Part shown: positions 1 through 8,961 of the stretch, one piece after another
Layout of the letters: every line of letters starts with the position of its first letter
Numbering within the stretch: position 1 is the first letter of the stretch
Source: GCA-002727615 sp964442655
GTDB taxonomy: Bacteria > Pseudomonadota > Alphaproteobacteria > TMED109
Direction of reading: 5' to 3'
Length of the DNA stretch: 24,963 nucleotides
NCBI GenBank assembly: GCA_964442655.1
Contig: CAYTZM010000014.1
Coordinates: forward strand, 1 to 24,963
The notes under the pieces: generated by a model
Databases searched by the model: none
Seen by the model: the letters and a program-made list of their open reading frames with translations, nothing else
What the model was told of the DNA's origin: nothing
Translations under genes and position numbers: made by a program

Positions 1-1
1 G

Positions 2-343
2 GTAACTACTACGGATGATACTATAGCAGCAAGGACTGTAGAATCTGAAACAATGTCAGTTGGTCTTACTGTAGCCGCTAATTTAGGTAAGATGGTTCCT
101 TATATAGACCTATCTTATGATAGTGAAGATACAACCGCACCTCAGTATAAGGCTGAAGCGGGTACAGATGGAACTGCAGCAGATCTTGCAGCGTCAAATG
201 CCTCTTCATCTGTAAAAATAGGTGGAGGACTTAACTTTAATCTTAGCTCACAAATAAGTGGTGGTATAAGAGGAGGTTGGGTGACTGGAAGAGATGATTG
301 GGAAGAAAGCTACATTGGAGCTAATCTAAGAGTAGGTTTCTAA
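2..343 (+). CDS. Outer-membrane beta-barrel (porin/autotransporter-type) protein, C-terminal part
   Basis: The reading frame is open from the first full codon at base 2, so the gene starts upstream of the window; the Met at base 53 is probably internal. The visible 113 residues contain alternating polar/hydrophobic stretches typical of beta-strands (for example the segments around VGLTVAANLG, SVKIGGGLNFNL and SYIGANLRVGF). The protein ends in a terminal phenylalanine preceded by alternating hydrophobics, the signature recognised by the BAM outer-membrane assembly machinery. A loop rich in Ala, Thr, Asp and Gly separates two strands. Known of such proteins: porins and autotransporter translocators end this way. 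The exact family cannot be decided from the fragment. Its GC content is higher than that of its neighbours, as expected for an abundant, Gly/Ala-rich surface protein. It converges on the dehydrogenase gene, with 43 bases between them. Confidence 0.7.
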   Translation, partial: VTTTDDTIAARTVESETMSVGLTVAANLGKMVPYIDLSYDSEDTTAPQYKAEAGTDGTAADLAASNASSSVKIGGGLNFNLSSQISGGIRGGWVTGRDDWEESYIGANLRVGF

Positions 344-386
344 TACCAAACTATAAAAAATGACGTTAATAAGGTTTCTAATATAG

Positions 387-1346
387 TTAATAGCCTCTGT
401 TAGGAGTTACTAAATTTTTTAATTTTTTATTATTATATAAAGCAATAAAGTTTTCTTTTAAAAGTTTAGCTGAGTAATTTGTAGGATTAGTTATTCCAGC
501 TATATGTGGACTAATAAAGACATTATTTAAATTCCAAAGTTTATTATTTTTCTTTAAAGGTTCTTGTTTAAATACATCAAGAATTGCACCTGTCAAAATA
601 GAATTATCAAGCGAATATAAGAGGTCGTTCTCATTAACTGTATTTCCTCTGCCAACATTTATAAAATAACTCTCATTATTTAATATCTTAAATTCATTAA
701 GCCCAATAATATTATTAGTATGTGGAGTAAATGGTAATAGACAAATTAAGCATGTAGTATTTTTTAAGCTTAGGCTCAACTGATTTTTACCATGATAATA
801 ATTAATATTTTTAATTTTTCGTTTAGAATGTCCCCATACTTTAACTTGAAAATTATTCAATTGAAGTCTTTTTATAACTAATTTAGCTATGTTTCCATAT
901 CCTAGAATTGTGATTTTAAAATCACGCTTATTCATTGGTTTTAATTGTTTCCATTGTTTAGAATTTTTGTAAATTAGATATTGAAAGAACTTGCGGTAGC
1001 ACATGAGTACTGACATTAAAACATATTCAGAAATTTGATTGCCTAAATTTGGGTCATTTAACTTTATAATATTAACATTTTTTGGATAATTATTTTTTAT
1101 AATATGATCTACACCCGCCCCTAGAGATTGGATAATTTTAATTTTTGGAAAACACGACCACATTTCATCTGGAGGGTCCCATACTAATGCTCCTTCTACT
1201 TTAGAATATATTTTATTCTTTATGAAATCATCAGGCCACTTGTGAAGTATAATATTATATATAGAAAGTATTTTTTTCCATTTTAAATATGGATCCCATT
1301 CAGAATAAAAAACTATATTTATTTTTTTATTTTTGTTGTTTGTCAT
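387..1346 (-). CDS. D-2-hydroxyacid dehydrogenase, GhrA-like (glyoxylate/hydroxypyruvate reductase)
   Basis: A 319-residue NAD(P)-dependent reductase of the D-isomer-specific 2-hydroxyacid dehydrogenase family, probably cytoplasmic and acting on glyoxylate, hydroxypyruvate or a related 2-oxoacid. The Rossmann nucleotide-binding loop is at residues 149-154 (GYGNIA). The expected catalytic triad is present: Arg233 in NVGRGN, Glu262 in KQEPL and His281 in SPHIAG. The segment SLGAGVDH (residues 74-81) is typical of the GhrA branch. The third glycine of the usual GxGxxG loop is Ala154, which some family members tolerate. It is the last gene of the yej run on the minus strand, 10 bases after yejF, so it is probably co-transcribed with it. 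No strong Shine-Dalgarno sequence precedes its ATG. Substrate is inferred from family only. Confidence 0.82.
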   Translation of the reverse strand: MTNNKNKKINIVFYSEWDPYLKWKKILSIYNIILHKWPDDFIKNKIYSKVEGALVWDPPDEMWSCFPKIKIIQSLGAGVDHIIKNNYPKNVNIIKLNDPNLGNQISEYVLMSVLMCYRKFFQYLIYKNSKQWKQLKPMNKRDFKITILGYGNIAKLVIKRLQLNNFQVKVWGHSKRKIKNINYYHGKNQLSLSLKNTTCLICLLPFTPHTNNIIGLNEFKILNNESYFINVGRGNTVNENDLLYSLDNSILTGAILDVFKQEPLKKNNKLWNLNNVFISPHIAGITNPTNYSAKLLKENFIALYNNKKLKNLVTPNRGY

Positions 1347-1356
1347 AATTATTTTT

Positions 1357-2946
1357 CTATGTCAGTGAAGATTTTATAAGTGATTTTGTATAATCTTCTT
1401 TAGGTTTATTTAATACTATATTTGTATCACCATATTCTATAATTTTACCATTTTTCATAATTAATAATTTATCTGATAATGCTCTTATAACTTTTAAATC
1501 ATGACTTATAAATATATAAGATAATTTTCTAGATTTTTGTAATTTAAGAAGAAGGTTTATTATCTGAAGTTGAGTATTCATATCTAAAGCAGAAGTAGGT
1601 TCGTCTAGTATAATAACTTCCGGTTTTAAAACAATAGTTCTTGCAATGGCAATTCTTTGACGTTGTCCTCCAGAAAATTCATGCGGATATTTGTAAAGGC
1701 TATTATTATTTAGGCCTACATCTTTTAAAGCCTTAAGAACTATTTTTTCTCTAGCTTTAGTATTATGACCTATATTATGAACTTCTAGGCCTTCAGCAAT
1801 TATATCGTATACTGATAATCTTGGGCTTAAGGATGAATATGGATCTTGAAAAACAAATTGAAGATCTTTTTTATAAAAATTATTAGTCGTTTCATTTATA
1901 TTTTTACTCTTAAAATTTATTACCCCTTTAGAGGGGATTAGTCTTAGAATTGCTTGAGCTAAAGTAGTTTTACCAGATCCAGATTCTCCTACTATCCCTA
2001 AAGTTGTACCTTTATGGACTGAAAAAGATACATTATCTACAGCTTTAAAATAATCAATAGTTCTTTTTAGCAAACCTCTTTGAATAGGAAAATATACTTT
2101 TAAGTTTTTTATTATTAAAATTTTTGGACCTGGTTTAAAATTTTTTTTTCTTTTTAATATTTTTGGTAGTGATGTAATAAGGCTTTTAGTATATTCTTTT
2201 TTAGGAGAATTTAATATAGTATTTACTTTTCCGTGTTCTAGAAGATTTGATTTTTGCATAATGTACACTTTATTTGCCATATATTTTACTATTCCTAGAT
2301 CATGAGTAATCAATAAAACACTCATACCTAGTTTCTTTTGTATATCTTTAATAAGTTTTAGAATTTGTATTTGAATAGTTACATCTAGAGCTGTTGTTGG
2401 TTCATCTGCAATAAGCAGATCTGGGTTATTTGCAATAGCAATAGCTATCATTACTCTTTGTCTTTGCCCTCCTGATAATTGATGAGGATAATTATTTAAG
2501 TGTTTATCTGCATTATCTAATCCCACAAGGCTCATTAATTTGACTATTTTATCATTTATATTTTTAGTGGATAAAGTGTTATGAATTAAAATAGCTTCTT
2601 TAATTTGTTTTTTAATTTTATGTAGTGGGTTTAATGACATCATTGGTTCTTGAAAAATCATACCTATTCGAAACCCTCTAATAGTTTGTAAATAGTTATT
2701 TTTAGCATATAAGAGTTCTTGATTATTAAATTTAATACTTCCTTTCTTATGAAACGCAATTGGATAAGGTAACAAACCCAATATAGATAGAGCTGAGCTA
2801 GATTTTCCTGAACCACTCTCTCCTACTATCGCAACTGTTTCTCCTTTTTTAATTTCAAGAGAAAAATTATTTACAGCTACTATATCTTTATTATGACTTT
2901 TAAAAGTCACATTTAAATTAGTAATAGAAAGAAGTTTATTACTCAT
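1357..2946 (-). CDS. yejF: Peptide/microcin ABC importer, duplicated ATP-binding protein YejF
   Basis: A 529-residue ATPase with two complete ABC cassettes in one chain, matching the architecture and length of E. coli YejF. Cassette 1 has Walker A GESGSGKS (residues 42-49), signature LSGGQ (157-161) and Walker B LLIADE (177-182). Cassette 2 has Walker A GESGSGKT (320-327), signature FSGGQ (424-428) and Walker B VIILDE (444-449). Each cassette is followed by the short C-terminal oligopeptide-transporter extension (NSPKKEYTKSL and NKPKEDYTKSL). It powers the YejB/YejE permease pair at the inner membrane. It begins 3 bases after manC and is followed after 10 bases by the GhrA-like gene, so all three are probably on one transcript. 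Confidence 0.95.
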   Translation of the reverse strand: MSNKLLSITNLNVTFKSHNKDIVAVNNFSLEIKKGETVAIVGESGSGKSSSALSILGLLPYPIAFHKKGSIKFNNQELLYAKNNYLQTIRGFRIGMIFQEPMMSLNPLHKIKKQIKEAILIHNTLSTKNINDKIVKLMSLVGLDNADKHLNNYPHQLSGGQRQRVMIAIAIANNPDLLIADEPTTALDVTIQIQILKLIKDIQKKLGMSVLLITHDLGIVKYMANKVYIMQKSNLLEHGKVNTILNSPKKEYTKSLITSLPKILKRKKNFKPGPKILIIKNLKVYFPIQRGLLKRTIDYFKAVDNVSFSVHKGTTLGIVGESGSGKTTLAQAILRLIPSKGVINFKSKNINETTNNFYKKDLQFVFQDPYSSLSPRLSVYDIIAEGLEVHNIGHNTKAREKIVLKALKDVGLNNNSLYKYPHEFSGGQRQRIAIARTIVLKPEVIILDEPTSALDMNTQLQIINLLLKLQKSRKLSYIFISHDLKVIRALSDKLLIMKNGKIIEYGDTNIVLNKPKEDYTKSLIKSSLT

Positions 2947-2949
2947 AAA

Positions 2950-4377
2950 TTATTTTATTCTACCATATAAGTCATTATATCTTTTAATATCATCTTCACC
3001 AAAATATTTACCTGTTTGCACTTCAATTATTACTAATTCAGATTTAGATGTATTGGCAAGTCTATGTTTAGTTTTTACAGGAATAAATGTAGATTCATTT
3101 TTACGTAAAATAAATTCTTTCTCCTTTATAGTTACATTAGCTACGCCTGATATTACTATCCAATGTTCTGATCTTTTATTATGACTTTGCAGAGAAAGTT
3201 TTTTTTCAGGTAATACAATTAATTTTTTAATTTTATGATCTTTATTTGAGATTATATTTTCAAAAGAACCCCAGGGTCTAGTTGTAATAGAGTGTTCTAT
3301 TAATTCATTTCTTTTCTTTTTTACTAGAATATTTAATAGTGATTTTATTTCATTAGTTTTAGATATTTTCGTAATTAGAACTGCATCTTCAGTTGCTACA
3401 ACATTAATATCAGAAATATTTGAGACTGTAACTAGTTTTTTATCAGAATATATATATGAATTTTTTACATTATCTAGGATTACATCTCCATTTATTACAT
3501 TTTTATTTTTATCTTTTTTTCCTATATCCCACAAAGAATTATATGTACCTAAATCGTTCCATCTTAAATTAGTAGGAATAATAAAACTATTTTTAGTTTT
3601 TTCAAAAACTGCATTATCTATTGATATAGGTTTAATTTTTGAAAAATATTTGGTATCTAATCTTATGAAATCCATATCTGATATAGCTTTATTTACTGAT
3701 GAAGTAATATATTTATATATGTCTGGGTAATAAGAGTTAATTTCAGAAATTACAGTATCAGAATTAAATAAAAACATACCTGAATTCCATAAAGCCTTTT
3801 TTTTAATCAATTCTTTAGCTTTTGCTAAAATAGGTTTTTCTTCAAATTTTTTTACTTTTTGTAAAATTGATTTTTTATTATTTGATCGGTTTGTTAAAAT
3901 ATATCCATATTTAATTTCTGGAGAAGTTGGATTAATCCCAAAACACACTAATTTATCTTCAATATCATAATTAATTACTTTTTTTATAAGTTTTAAAAAT
4001 TCTTGATTATCTTTTATATAATGATCAGAAGGTAAAATTAATAATGGATCATCTTGTTTTATTTTTTGAGAAAATATTGCTCCTGCAGCTATGGCTGCTG
4101 TAGTATTTTTAGGCTCAGGTTCTAATAAGATATTTGCATTTTTTATCCCTATTTTACGCAATTGTTCGGCTACAATAAAACGATGCTGTTCTCCTACTAT
4201 AATTATAGGTTTATTAAAAAGATTATTTTTACAGCGTAGGCATGTAAGTTGAAATAAAGATTTAGAATTAAATATATTTAAAAATTGCTTAGGTTTTTCT
4301 TGTCTTGAAATAGGCCAAAGTCTTGTACCTGAGCCTCCTGCTAATATAATAGGAGTAATCAATTTTTTTTTTATCAT
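2950..4377 (-). CDS. manC: Bifunctional mannose-1-phosphate guanylyltransferase / mannose-6-phosphate isomerase
   Basis: A 475-residue enzyme of the ManC/CpsB/AlgA type. It makes GDP-mannose from mannose-1-phosphate and GTP, and its C-terminal cupin belongs to the type II phosphomannose isomerases. The N-terminal nucleotidyltransferase shows LAGGSGTRLWPISR (residues 12-25), EKPKQF (27-32), EPEPKNTTAAI (86-96), LPSDH (115-119), FEEKP (178-182) and WNSGMF (197-202). The C-terminal about 110 residues hold the cupin, beginning near RPWGSFE and including QSHNKRSEHW and FIPVKTKHRL. GDP-mannose feeds LPS O-antigen, capsule or GDP-fucose synthesis; no other such gene is nearby. Its position is odd: it lies between yejE and yejF. 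Its ATG overlaps the yejE stop as ATGA, and yejF starts 3 bases after its stop, so it looks translationally coupled to the transporter. Confidence 0.93.
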   Translation of the reverse strand: MIKKKLITPIILAGGSGTRLWPISRQEKPKQFLNIFNSKSLFQLTCLRCKNNLFNKPIIIVGEQHRFIVAEQLRKIGIKNANILLEPEPKNTTAAIAAGAIFSQKIKQDDPLLILPSDHYIKDNQEFLKLIKKVINYDIEDKLVCFGINPTSPEIKYGYILTNRSNNKKSILQKVKKFEEKPILAKAKELIKKKALWNSGMFLFNSDTVISEINSYYPDIYKYITSSVNKAISDMDFIRLDTKYFSKIKPISIDNAVFEKTKNSFIIPTNLRWNDLGTYNSLWDIGKKDKNKNVINGDVILDNVKNSYIYSDKKLVTVSNISDINVVATEDAVLITKISKTNEIKSLLNILVKKKRNELIEHSITTRPWGSFENIISNKDHKIKKLIVLPEKKLSLQSHNKRSEHWIVISGVANVTIKEKEFILRKNESTFIPVKTKHRLANTSKSELVIIEVQTGKYFGEDDIKRYNDLYGRIK

Positions 4378-5393
4378 AAGTTTAACTTTCTTGGATCAAA
4401 TGCATCTCTAATAGCTTCACCTATAAATACTAATAAAGAAAGTAAAATACTTATAGAAATAAATCCAGTAATTCCAAGCCAAGGGGCTTGTAAATTATTT
4501 TTTCCTTGATTAAGTAATTCACCAAGTGATGCGCTACCGGGAGGCAATCCAAAACCAAGAAAATCTAAACTAGTAAGTGTTGTTACGGAAGCGGCTAAAA
4601 TAAAAGGTAAATAAGTTATCGTCGCTACCATAGCGTTTGGTAATAAATGTTTTATTATTATTCTTAAGTTTGACATTCCTAGACATTTGGCAGCTTTAAC
4701 ATAGTCAAAGTTTCTTGCTCTAAGAAATTCTGCTCTAACTACTCCTATTAAACTCATCCAACTAAATAATAGTAATAAGATTAATAAAATCCAAAAATTT
4801 GGTGTAATTATAGAGCCTATTATAATTATTAAAAATAAAACTGGCATACCGGCCCATATTTCTATAAACCTTTGTCCCAATAAATCTATAATTCCACCTG
4901 AATAGCCTTGTATGGCTCCAAAAATTATACCTATTATTGATGAAAATATAGTTAGTAAGAAACCAAAAATTATTGAAATTCGAAATCCATAAATTAATCG
5001 TGCAAGTACGTCTCTAGCTTGGTCATCCGTACCTAGCCAATTAACAGAGCTTGGAGCAGAAGGAGCAGGAGATTGTAGATCATAATTAACTGTTTGATAA
5101 CTAAAAGGAATTATAGGCCAAATTATCCATCCTTTATTTTCTATTAATTCTTTTACATAATGATCTTTATAGTCAGTATTTGTTTCAAAATCTCCTCCAA
5201 ATGTGGTTTCAGGATAATTTTTAAATATAGGAAAATATAAATTTCCATCATAATTTATTAATAAGGGTTTATCATTAGCAATAAATTCTGCAGGTAGTGT
5301 AATAATAAGAATAGTTAGTAAAATATATAAAGAATAAAATCCTCTTTTATTTTTTTTGAAATTTCTTAATTTTCTTTTATTTATGTCTAGCAT
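4374..5393 (-). CDS. yejE: Peptide/microcin ABC importer permease YejE
   Basis: A 339-residue inner-membrane permease of the DppC/OppC family, close in length to E. coli YejE. An N-terminal membrane helix (about residues 18-38) is followed by a long periplasmic stretch containing TTFGGDFETNTDYKDHYV and the LGTDDQARDVLARLIYG segment that precedes the core permease domain. The permease core has about five helices. The cytoplasmic EAA loop that docks to the ATPase is visible as EFLRARNFDYVKAAKCLGMS, followed by RIIIKHLLPNA. The C-terminus (AIRDAFDPRK) is typical of this family. It begins 6 bases after yejB and overlaps manC by 4 bases (ATGA). With YejB it forms the membrane channel served by YejA and YejF. 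Confidence 0.94.
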   Translation of the reverse strand: MLDINKRKLRNFKKNKRGFYSLYILLTILIITLPAEFIANDKPLLINYDGNLYFPIFKNYPETTFGGDFETNTDYKDHYVKELIENKGWIIWPIIPFSYQTVNYDLQSPAPSAPSSVNWLGTDDQARDVLARLIYGFRISIIFGFLLTIFSSIIGIIFGAIQGYSGGIIDLLGQRFIEIWAGMPVLFLIIIIGSIITPNFWILLILLLLFSWMSLIGVVRAEFLRARNFDYVKAAKCLGMSNLRIIIKHLLPNAMVATITYLPFILAASVTTLTSLDFLGFGLPPGSASLGELLNQGKNNLQAPWLGITGFISISILLSLLVFIGEAIRDAFDPRKLNL

Positions 5394-5399
5394 TGATTT

Positions 5400-6491
5400 T
5401 TATCTTTTTTCAAAATCTATTCTTGGGTCCACCAAAGTCATTGTTAAGTCTCCCAATATGTTCATTATTAAACCTAGTAAAGTAAAAAAGTATAAAGAGG
5501 CAAACATTACAGGATAATCTCTATTTATAGCTGCTTCAAACCCCAAAAGTCCTAGACCATCAAGAGAAAATATTATTTCAATAAGTAACGCGCCTGTAAA
5601 TAGTATACCTATAAATGCGGTTGGAAAGCCTGCAATTACTATAAGCATGGCATTTCTAAAAATATGGCCGTAAAGAATTTTGTTTTCGGTATTTCCCTTT
5701 GCACGAGCAGTTAAAACATATTGTTGATTAATTTGGTCTAAAAAAGAGTTTTTTGTTAGCATTGTTAGGCTAGCAAACCCCCCTATAACTAATGCTGTTA
5801 TAGGAAGCACTAAATGCCATAAGTAATCTATTATCTTTTCAAAACTATTTAATTCACTCCAATTATCCGAAATAATTCCACGAAGAGGAAAAAGGTCAAA
5901 ATATCTTCCCCCAGAAAAAATAATTATTAGAAGTATAGCAAATAAAAATGAGGGAACAGCATTTCCAACTACTACTACTACACTGGACCATATATCAAAT
6001 TTTCTTCCATCATTTACAGCTTTATATATTCCGAGAGGAATAGAAATTAAATAAACTAAAAGTGTAGTCCATAAACCTAATGAAATGGATACAGGAAGTT
6101 TTTCCATTACTAGGTCTATAACTTTTCTGTCTTGAAAAAAGGAAGTGCCAAAATCAAAAGTTAAATAGTTTTTAATCATTTTTATAAATCTTATATGTGG
6201 AGGTTTATCAAAACCATACATTTTTTCAATTTCTAAAATGATTTCAGGATCTAATCCTTGCGCACCAACATATTTATTATTAGATAATATTAAATTTTCT
6301 TGAATATTAATATTATCTTTTGTTCCTCCTGAGACTCTTTCAGTGGCGCCAACGTCAAATCCTTGAAGTTTTGCAATGGTTTTTTCTACAGGACCACCTG
6401 GTGCAAATTGTACGATAATAAAGTTAAGAAGCATAATCCCAAATAAAGTAGGAATAATTAGTAATGTTCTTCTGGCTAAATATGAAATCAT
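5400..6491 (-). CDS. yejB: Peptide/microcin ABC importer permease YejB
   Basis: A 363-residue inner-membrane permease of the DppB/OppB family, almost the same length as E. coli YejB. It starts with the typical MISYLARRTLLIIPTLFGI helix and FAPGGPVE. An extended hydrophilic section (about residues 45-95), characteristic of the Yej branch, leads into YGFDKPPHIRF and the permease core. The EAA loop facing the ATPase is seen around YVLTARAKGNTENKILYGHI. The C-terminal NILGDLTMTLVDPRIDFE is the usual end of the family. It follows yejA by 20 bases and precedes yejE by 6, consistent with a single transcript. Function is assigned from family and from the complete yejABEF set. Confidence 0.94.
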   Translation of the reverse strand: MISYLARRTLLIIPTLFGIMLLNFIIVQFAPGGPVEKTIAKLQGFDVGATERVSGGTKDNINIQENLILSNNKYVGAQGLDPEIILEIEKMYGFDKPPHIRFIKMIKNYLTFDFGTSFFQDRKVIDLVMEKLPVSISLGLWTTLLVYLISIPLGIYKAVNDGRKFDIWSSVVVVVGNAVPSFLFAILLIIIFSGGRYFDLFPLRGIISDNWSELNSFEKIIDYLWHLVLPITALVIGGFASLTMLTKNSFLDQINQQYVLTARAKGNTENKILYGHIFRNAMLIVIAGFPTAFIGILFTGALLIEIIFSLDGLGLLGFEAAINRDYPVMFASLYFFTLLGLIMNILGDLTMTLVDPRIDFEKR

Positions 6492-6511
6492 TTAACTAAT
6501 TGTAACTTTTT

Positions 6512-8320
6512 TTAATTATTATACCACCATATCTCTGGAAATCCTAAATTATATTTTGGAATATTTTGGGGTCTTTTAATATAATTCCAATAAGCTAAGC
6601 GCCATTTTTTTATGTGCCAGTGAGGAATAACATAGTATTGGTGTAATAAAACTCTATCTAGTGCTTTAGAGTAATTTACAAGGGACTCTCTATCTTGAGC
6701 GCTTATCATTAAGTTAATTAATTCATCTATCACTGAATTTTTAATACCGATCCAATTAAGACTACCTGGTATATCTGCACTAACTGAAGACCAATAATTT
6801 TTTTGTTCATTACCTGGTGTTAAGCTTTGTCCTCTTGCCATTACCACCATATCGAAATCAAAATTATCTAGTCTATTTTTGTATTGTGCGGTATCAACTA
6901 TTCTAATATTTGCTTTTACACCCAATTTTGAGAGATTTTTAATGAAAGGAGCAACTATTCTTTCAAAAGCAGGACTTAAAAGTAAAATTTCAAATTTAAT
7001 TTCATTATCATATGGGTCTAATAATTTATTATCTATAAGTTTAAAACCGCCATTTCTTAAAATTTTTAGAGCTTTTTTAAGGTTTTTTCTGTTATTTCCG
7101 GAACCATTAGTTTCTCCTGGGTTGAATTCTTCAATAAACAATTCTTTAGGTAAGTTGTTTTTGAATGGATTTAAAATTTCTAATTCTTTTGTGGAAGGCA
7201 GTCCTGAGGATGCTAAATCTGAATTTGAAAAATAAGATTTTGTTCTTATATATTGGCCATAAAATAATGTCTTATTTGTCCATTCAAAATCAAATGCTAG
7301 AGCTATAGCTTTTCTTAATATTATATTTTTAAAAATATCTTTTCTAGTATTATAAACAAACGCCTGCATTCCTTGAGGAAGTTCATGATTTATTTCTTCT
7401 TTAATAAAGTTTTTATTATTAATAACATCATTATATGATGTAGCCCATTCTTTAGAAATATTTTCATGTCTAAAATAATATTCTTTTGATTTTAAAGCTT
7501 CAATCATGACATTACTATCTCTATAATAGTCATATTGTATTTTATCAAAATTATTTTGTCCTATATAGACTGGTAAATTTTTTCCCCAATGGTTTTCAAT
7601 TCTTTTATAGGTAATTGATTTTCCCGGCAACATAGATTCTATTTTATAAGGACCTGAACCTATTGGAATTGTTAATCCAGATGTTGAAAAATTATTATTT
7701 TCCCAAAAATGTTTTGGAAGTATTTTCATTTGTCCTATTATAATAGGAAGTTCCCTATTATTTTTATTGCTGAAATAGAATTTTACCGAGTGTGTATTTA
7801 TAAATTCTGCTTTTAAAATATCTGAATAATAAGATTTGTAGTAAGGATGACCATTCTCTATTAAATTATTGAATGTCCAAATCACATCCTTTGCAGTAAT
7901 AGGAGTGTTATCATGCCATTTAGCATTTTTACGAAGGTAAAAAGTTACCGAAGATTTATCTTTTGCAATATTTATTCCTTCAGCTAAAAGTCCATATGCA
8001 GTTAAAGGTTCATCTAATGATTCTTTTAATAAACTTTCATAAATATTATCTAAACCTATTGCAGGTAGACCTTTAAGAATAAATTGATTTAAAGAATCAA
8101 AAGTTCCTCTTTCAGCAAGTTTAATTTTGCCTCCTTTAGGTGCAATTGGGTTTACATAGTTAAAATGTTTAAAGTTTTTTGAATATTTTATATCTCCAAA
8201 TACAGATAATGCGTGTAATCTTTCATTTGTATCATTGGAAAAAGCATTATGAATAAAAGACAATAGAAAAAAAGGAATAAATAAAAAATAGTTAAGAGAT
8301 GTATTATTTGTAATTATCAT
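6512..8320 (-). CDS. yejA: Periplasmic solute-binding protein YejA of the peptide/microcin importer
   Basis: A 602-residue extracellular solute-binding protein (family 5), the periplasmic receptor that delivers oligopeptides or peptide antibiotics to YejBEF. A hydrophobic signal peptide occupies about residues 9-28, with probable cleavage after an AFS motif. The mature protein begins with the family hallmark HALSVFGDIKY and continues through NYVNPIAPKGGKI, FDSLNQFILKG and NIYESLL. The region WHDNTPITAKDVIWTFN is the typical SBP_bac_5 signature, and the C-terminal PHWHIKKWRLAYW is typical of YejA-like proteins. Its ATG shares one base with the stop of the upstream cytochrome c gene (TAATG), so the two are likely translationally coupled. 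yejB follows 20 bases downstream. Confidence 0.93.
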   Translation of the reverse strand: MIITNNTSLNYFLFIPFFLLSFIHNAFSNDTNERLHALSVFGDIKYSKNFKHFNYVNPIAPKGGKIKLAERGTFDSLNQFILKGLPAIGLDNIYESLLKESLDEPLTAYGLLAEGINIAKDKSSVTFYLRKNAKWHDNTPITAKDVIWTFNNLIENGHPYYKSYYSDILKAEFINTHSVKFYFSNKNNRELPIIIGQMKILPKHFWENNNFSTSGLTIPIGSGPYKIESMLPGKSITYKRIENHWGKNLPVYIGQNNFDKIQYDYYRDSNVMIEALKSKEYYFRHENISKEWATSYNDVINNKNFIKEEINHELPQGMQAFVYNTRKDIFKNIILRKAIALAFDFEWTNKTLFYGQYIRTKSYFSNSDLASSGLPSTKELEILNPFKNNLPKELFIEEFNPGETNGSGNNRKNLKKALKILRNGGFKLIDNKLLDPYDNEIKFEILLLSPAFERIVAPFIKNLSKLGVKANIRIVDTAQYKNRLDNFDFDMVVMARGQSLTPGNEQKNYWSSVSADIPGSLNWIGIKNSVIDELINLMISAQDRESLVNYSKALDRVLLHQYYVIPHWHIKKWRLAYWNYIKRPQNIPKYNLGFPEIWWYNN

Positions 8321-8832
8321 TATTTAAGGCTCATTAGATATTTAATTAAATTTGCTCTGTCCTTAATGTCTTTAATTCCTATAAAACTCATTTTAGTTCC
8401 AGGAGCCCATTTTTTTGGATTAGCAATAAAATTATTTAAACTTTCTATATTCCATATATTATTAATTTCTTTTAATGCCGTTGAGTATTTGAATCCTTCC
8501 ACTGAAGCAATTTTTCTTTCAAAAACATTAAATAATTTTGGTCCTAGTTTATTTTTTCCATTTTCTTCAAATGAATGACATGCTATACATTTTTTTATAA
8601 TTTTTTCACCTGATTTATCATTAGCATTAATAATTATTTCATTGATATTATTTATAATTTCTTTTTCTATAGTTTCTTCTGCATGTTTATTAGTTTTAAT
8701 TGCAGATACTTCTGTTAACGCTGCTTTTCCTTTATTATTATATAAGATGTTAGATATATTATTTATAATTATAATTAATAAAGTAACTGAAAATATTGCT
8801 CCCACTATTTTATTTATTTCAAAACTAGACAT
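8320..8832 (-). CDS. Membrane-anchored class I c-type cytochrome (CycM/c552-like)
   Basis: A 170-residue protein with one N-terminal membrane helix (about residues 8-30), a charged linker and a C-terminal cytochrome c domain. The heme attachment motif is CIACH (residues 82-86). The second axial ligand is predicted to be Met148 in GTKMSF, and LGPKLFNVF and GFKYSTAL are typical of mitochondrial-like cytochrome c of alphaproteobacteria. The anchor should place the heme domain in the periplasm, where CycM-type proteins carry electrons between the bc1 complex and an oxidase. It heads the minus-strand yej run and is divergent from kdsB. A cycM-kdsB-pheA neighbourhood is, to my knowledge, common in alphaproteobacteria. 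The stop overlaps the yejA start by one base. Confidence 0.88.
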   Translation of the reverse strand: MSSFEINKIVGAIFSVTLLIIIINNISNILYNNKGKAALTEVSAIKTNKHAEETIEKEIINNINEIIINANDKSGEKIIKKCIACHSFEENGKNKLGPKLFNVFERKIASVEGFKYSTALKEINNIWNIESLNNFIANPKKWAPGTKMSFIGIKDIKDRANLIKYLMSLK

Positions 8833-8961
8833 AATTTATTTATACCTTTTTAAATTTATATATTAATCTATAATTAGTAACTTAGTTTCTTATTTGAAAT
8901 ATGTTATTAAATAAAATTTATCAAGTATAATATTAATTTATAGTAGGATAATAGAATATTT
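8833..8961. promoter_or_regulatory. Divergent intergenic region between the cytochrome c operon and kdsB
   Basis: This 129-base gap separates the divergent starts of the cytochrome c/yej run and of kdsB, and must hold promoters for both. A TATAAT at 8926-8931 is a plausible -10 box for kdsB. No good -35 box lies 16-18 bases upstream of it; TTGAAA at 8894-8899 is 26 bases away, too far. AGGAT at 8945-8949 could be a rather distant ribosome-binding site for kdsB. Toward the cytochrome gene only AT-rich text and an AAGG element are seen. In sequence this AT-rich, -10-like strings are common by chance. Confidence 0.3.

Noticed and set aside
2950..4377. manC as sign of a capsule or O-antigen cluster
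   Set aside because: No glycosyltransferase, flippase, polymerase or other nucleotide-sugar gene is in the window.
6879..7235. Plus-strand open frame of 118 codons within yejA
   Set aside because: It lies wholly inside yejA, has no recognisable domain, and long antisense frames are expected in such AT-rich coding DNA. The same applies to frames at 8366, 8642, 14820, 19082, 22064, 23536 and 24624.
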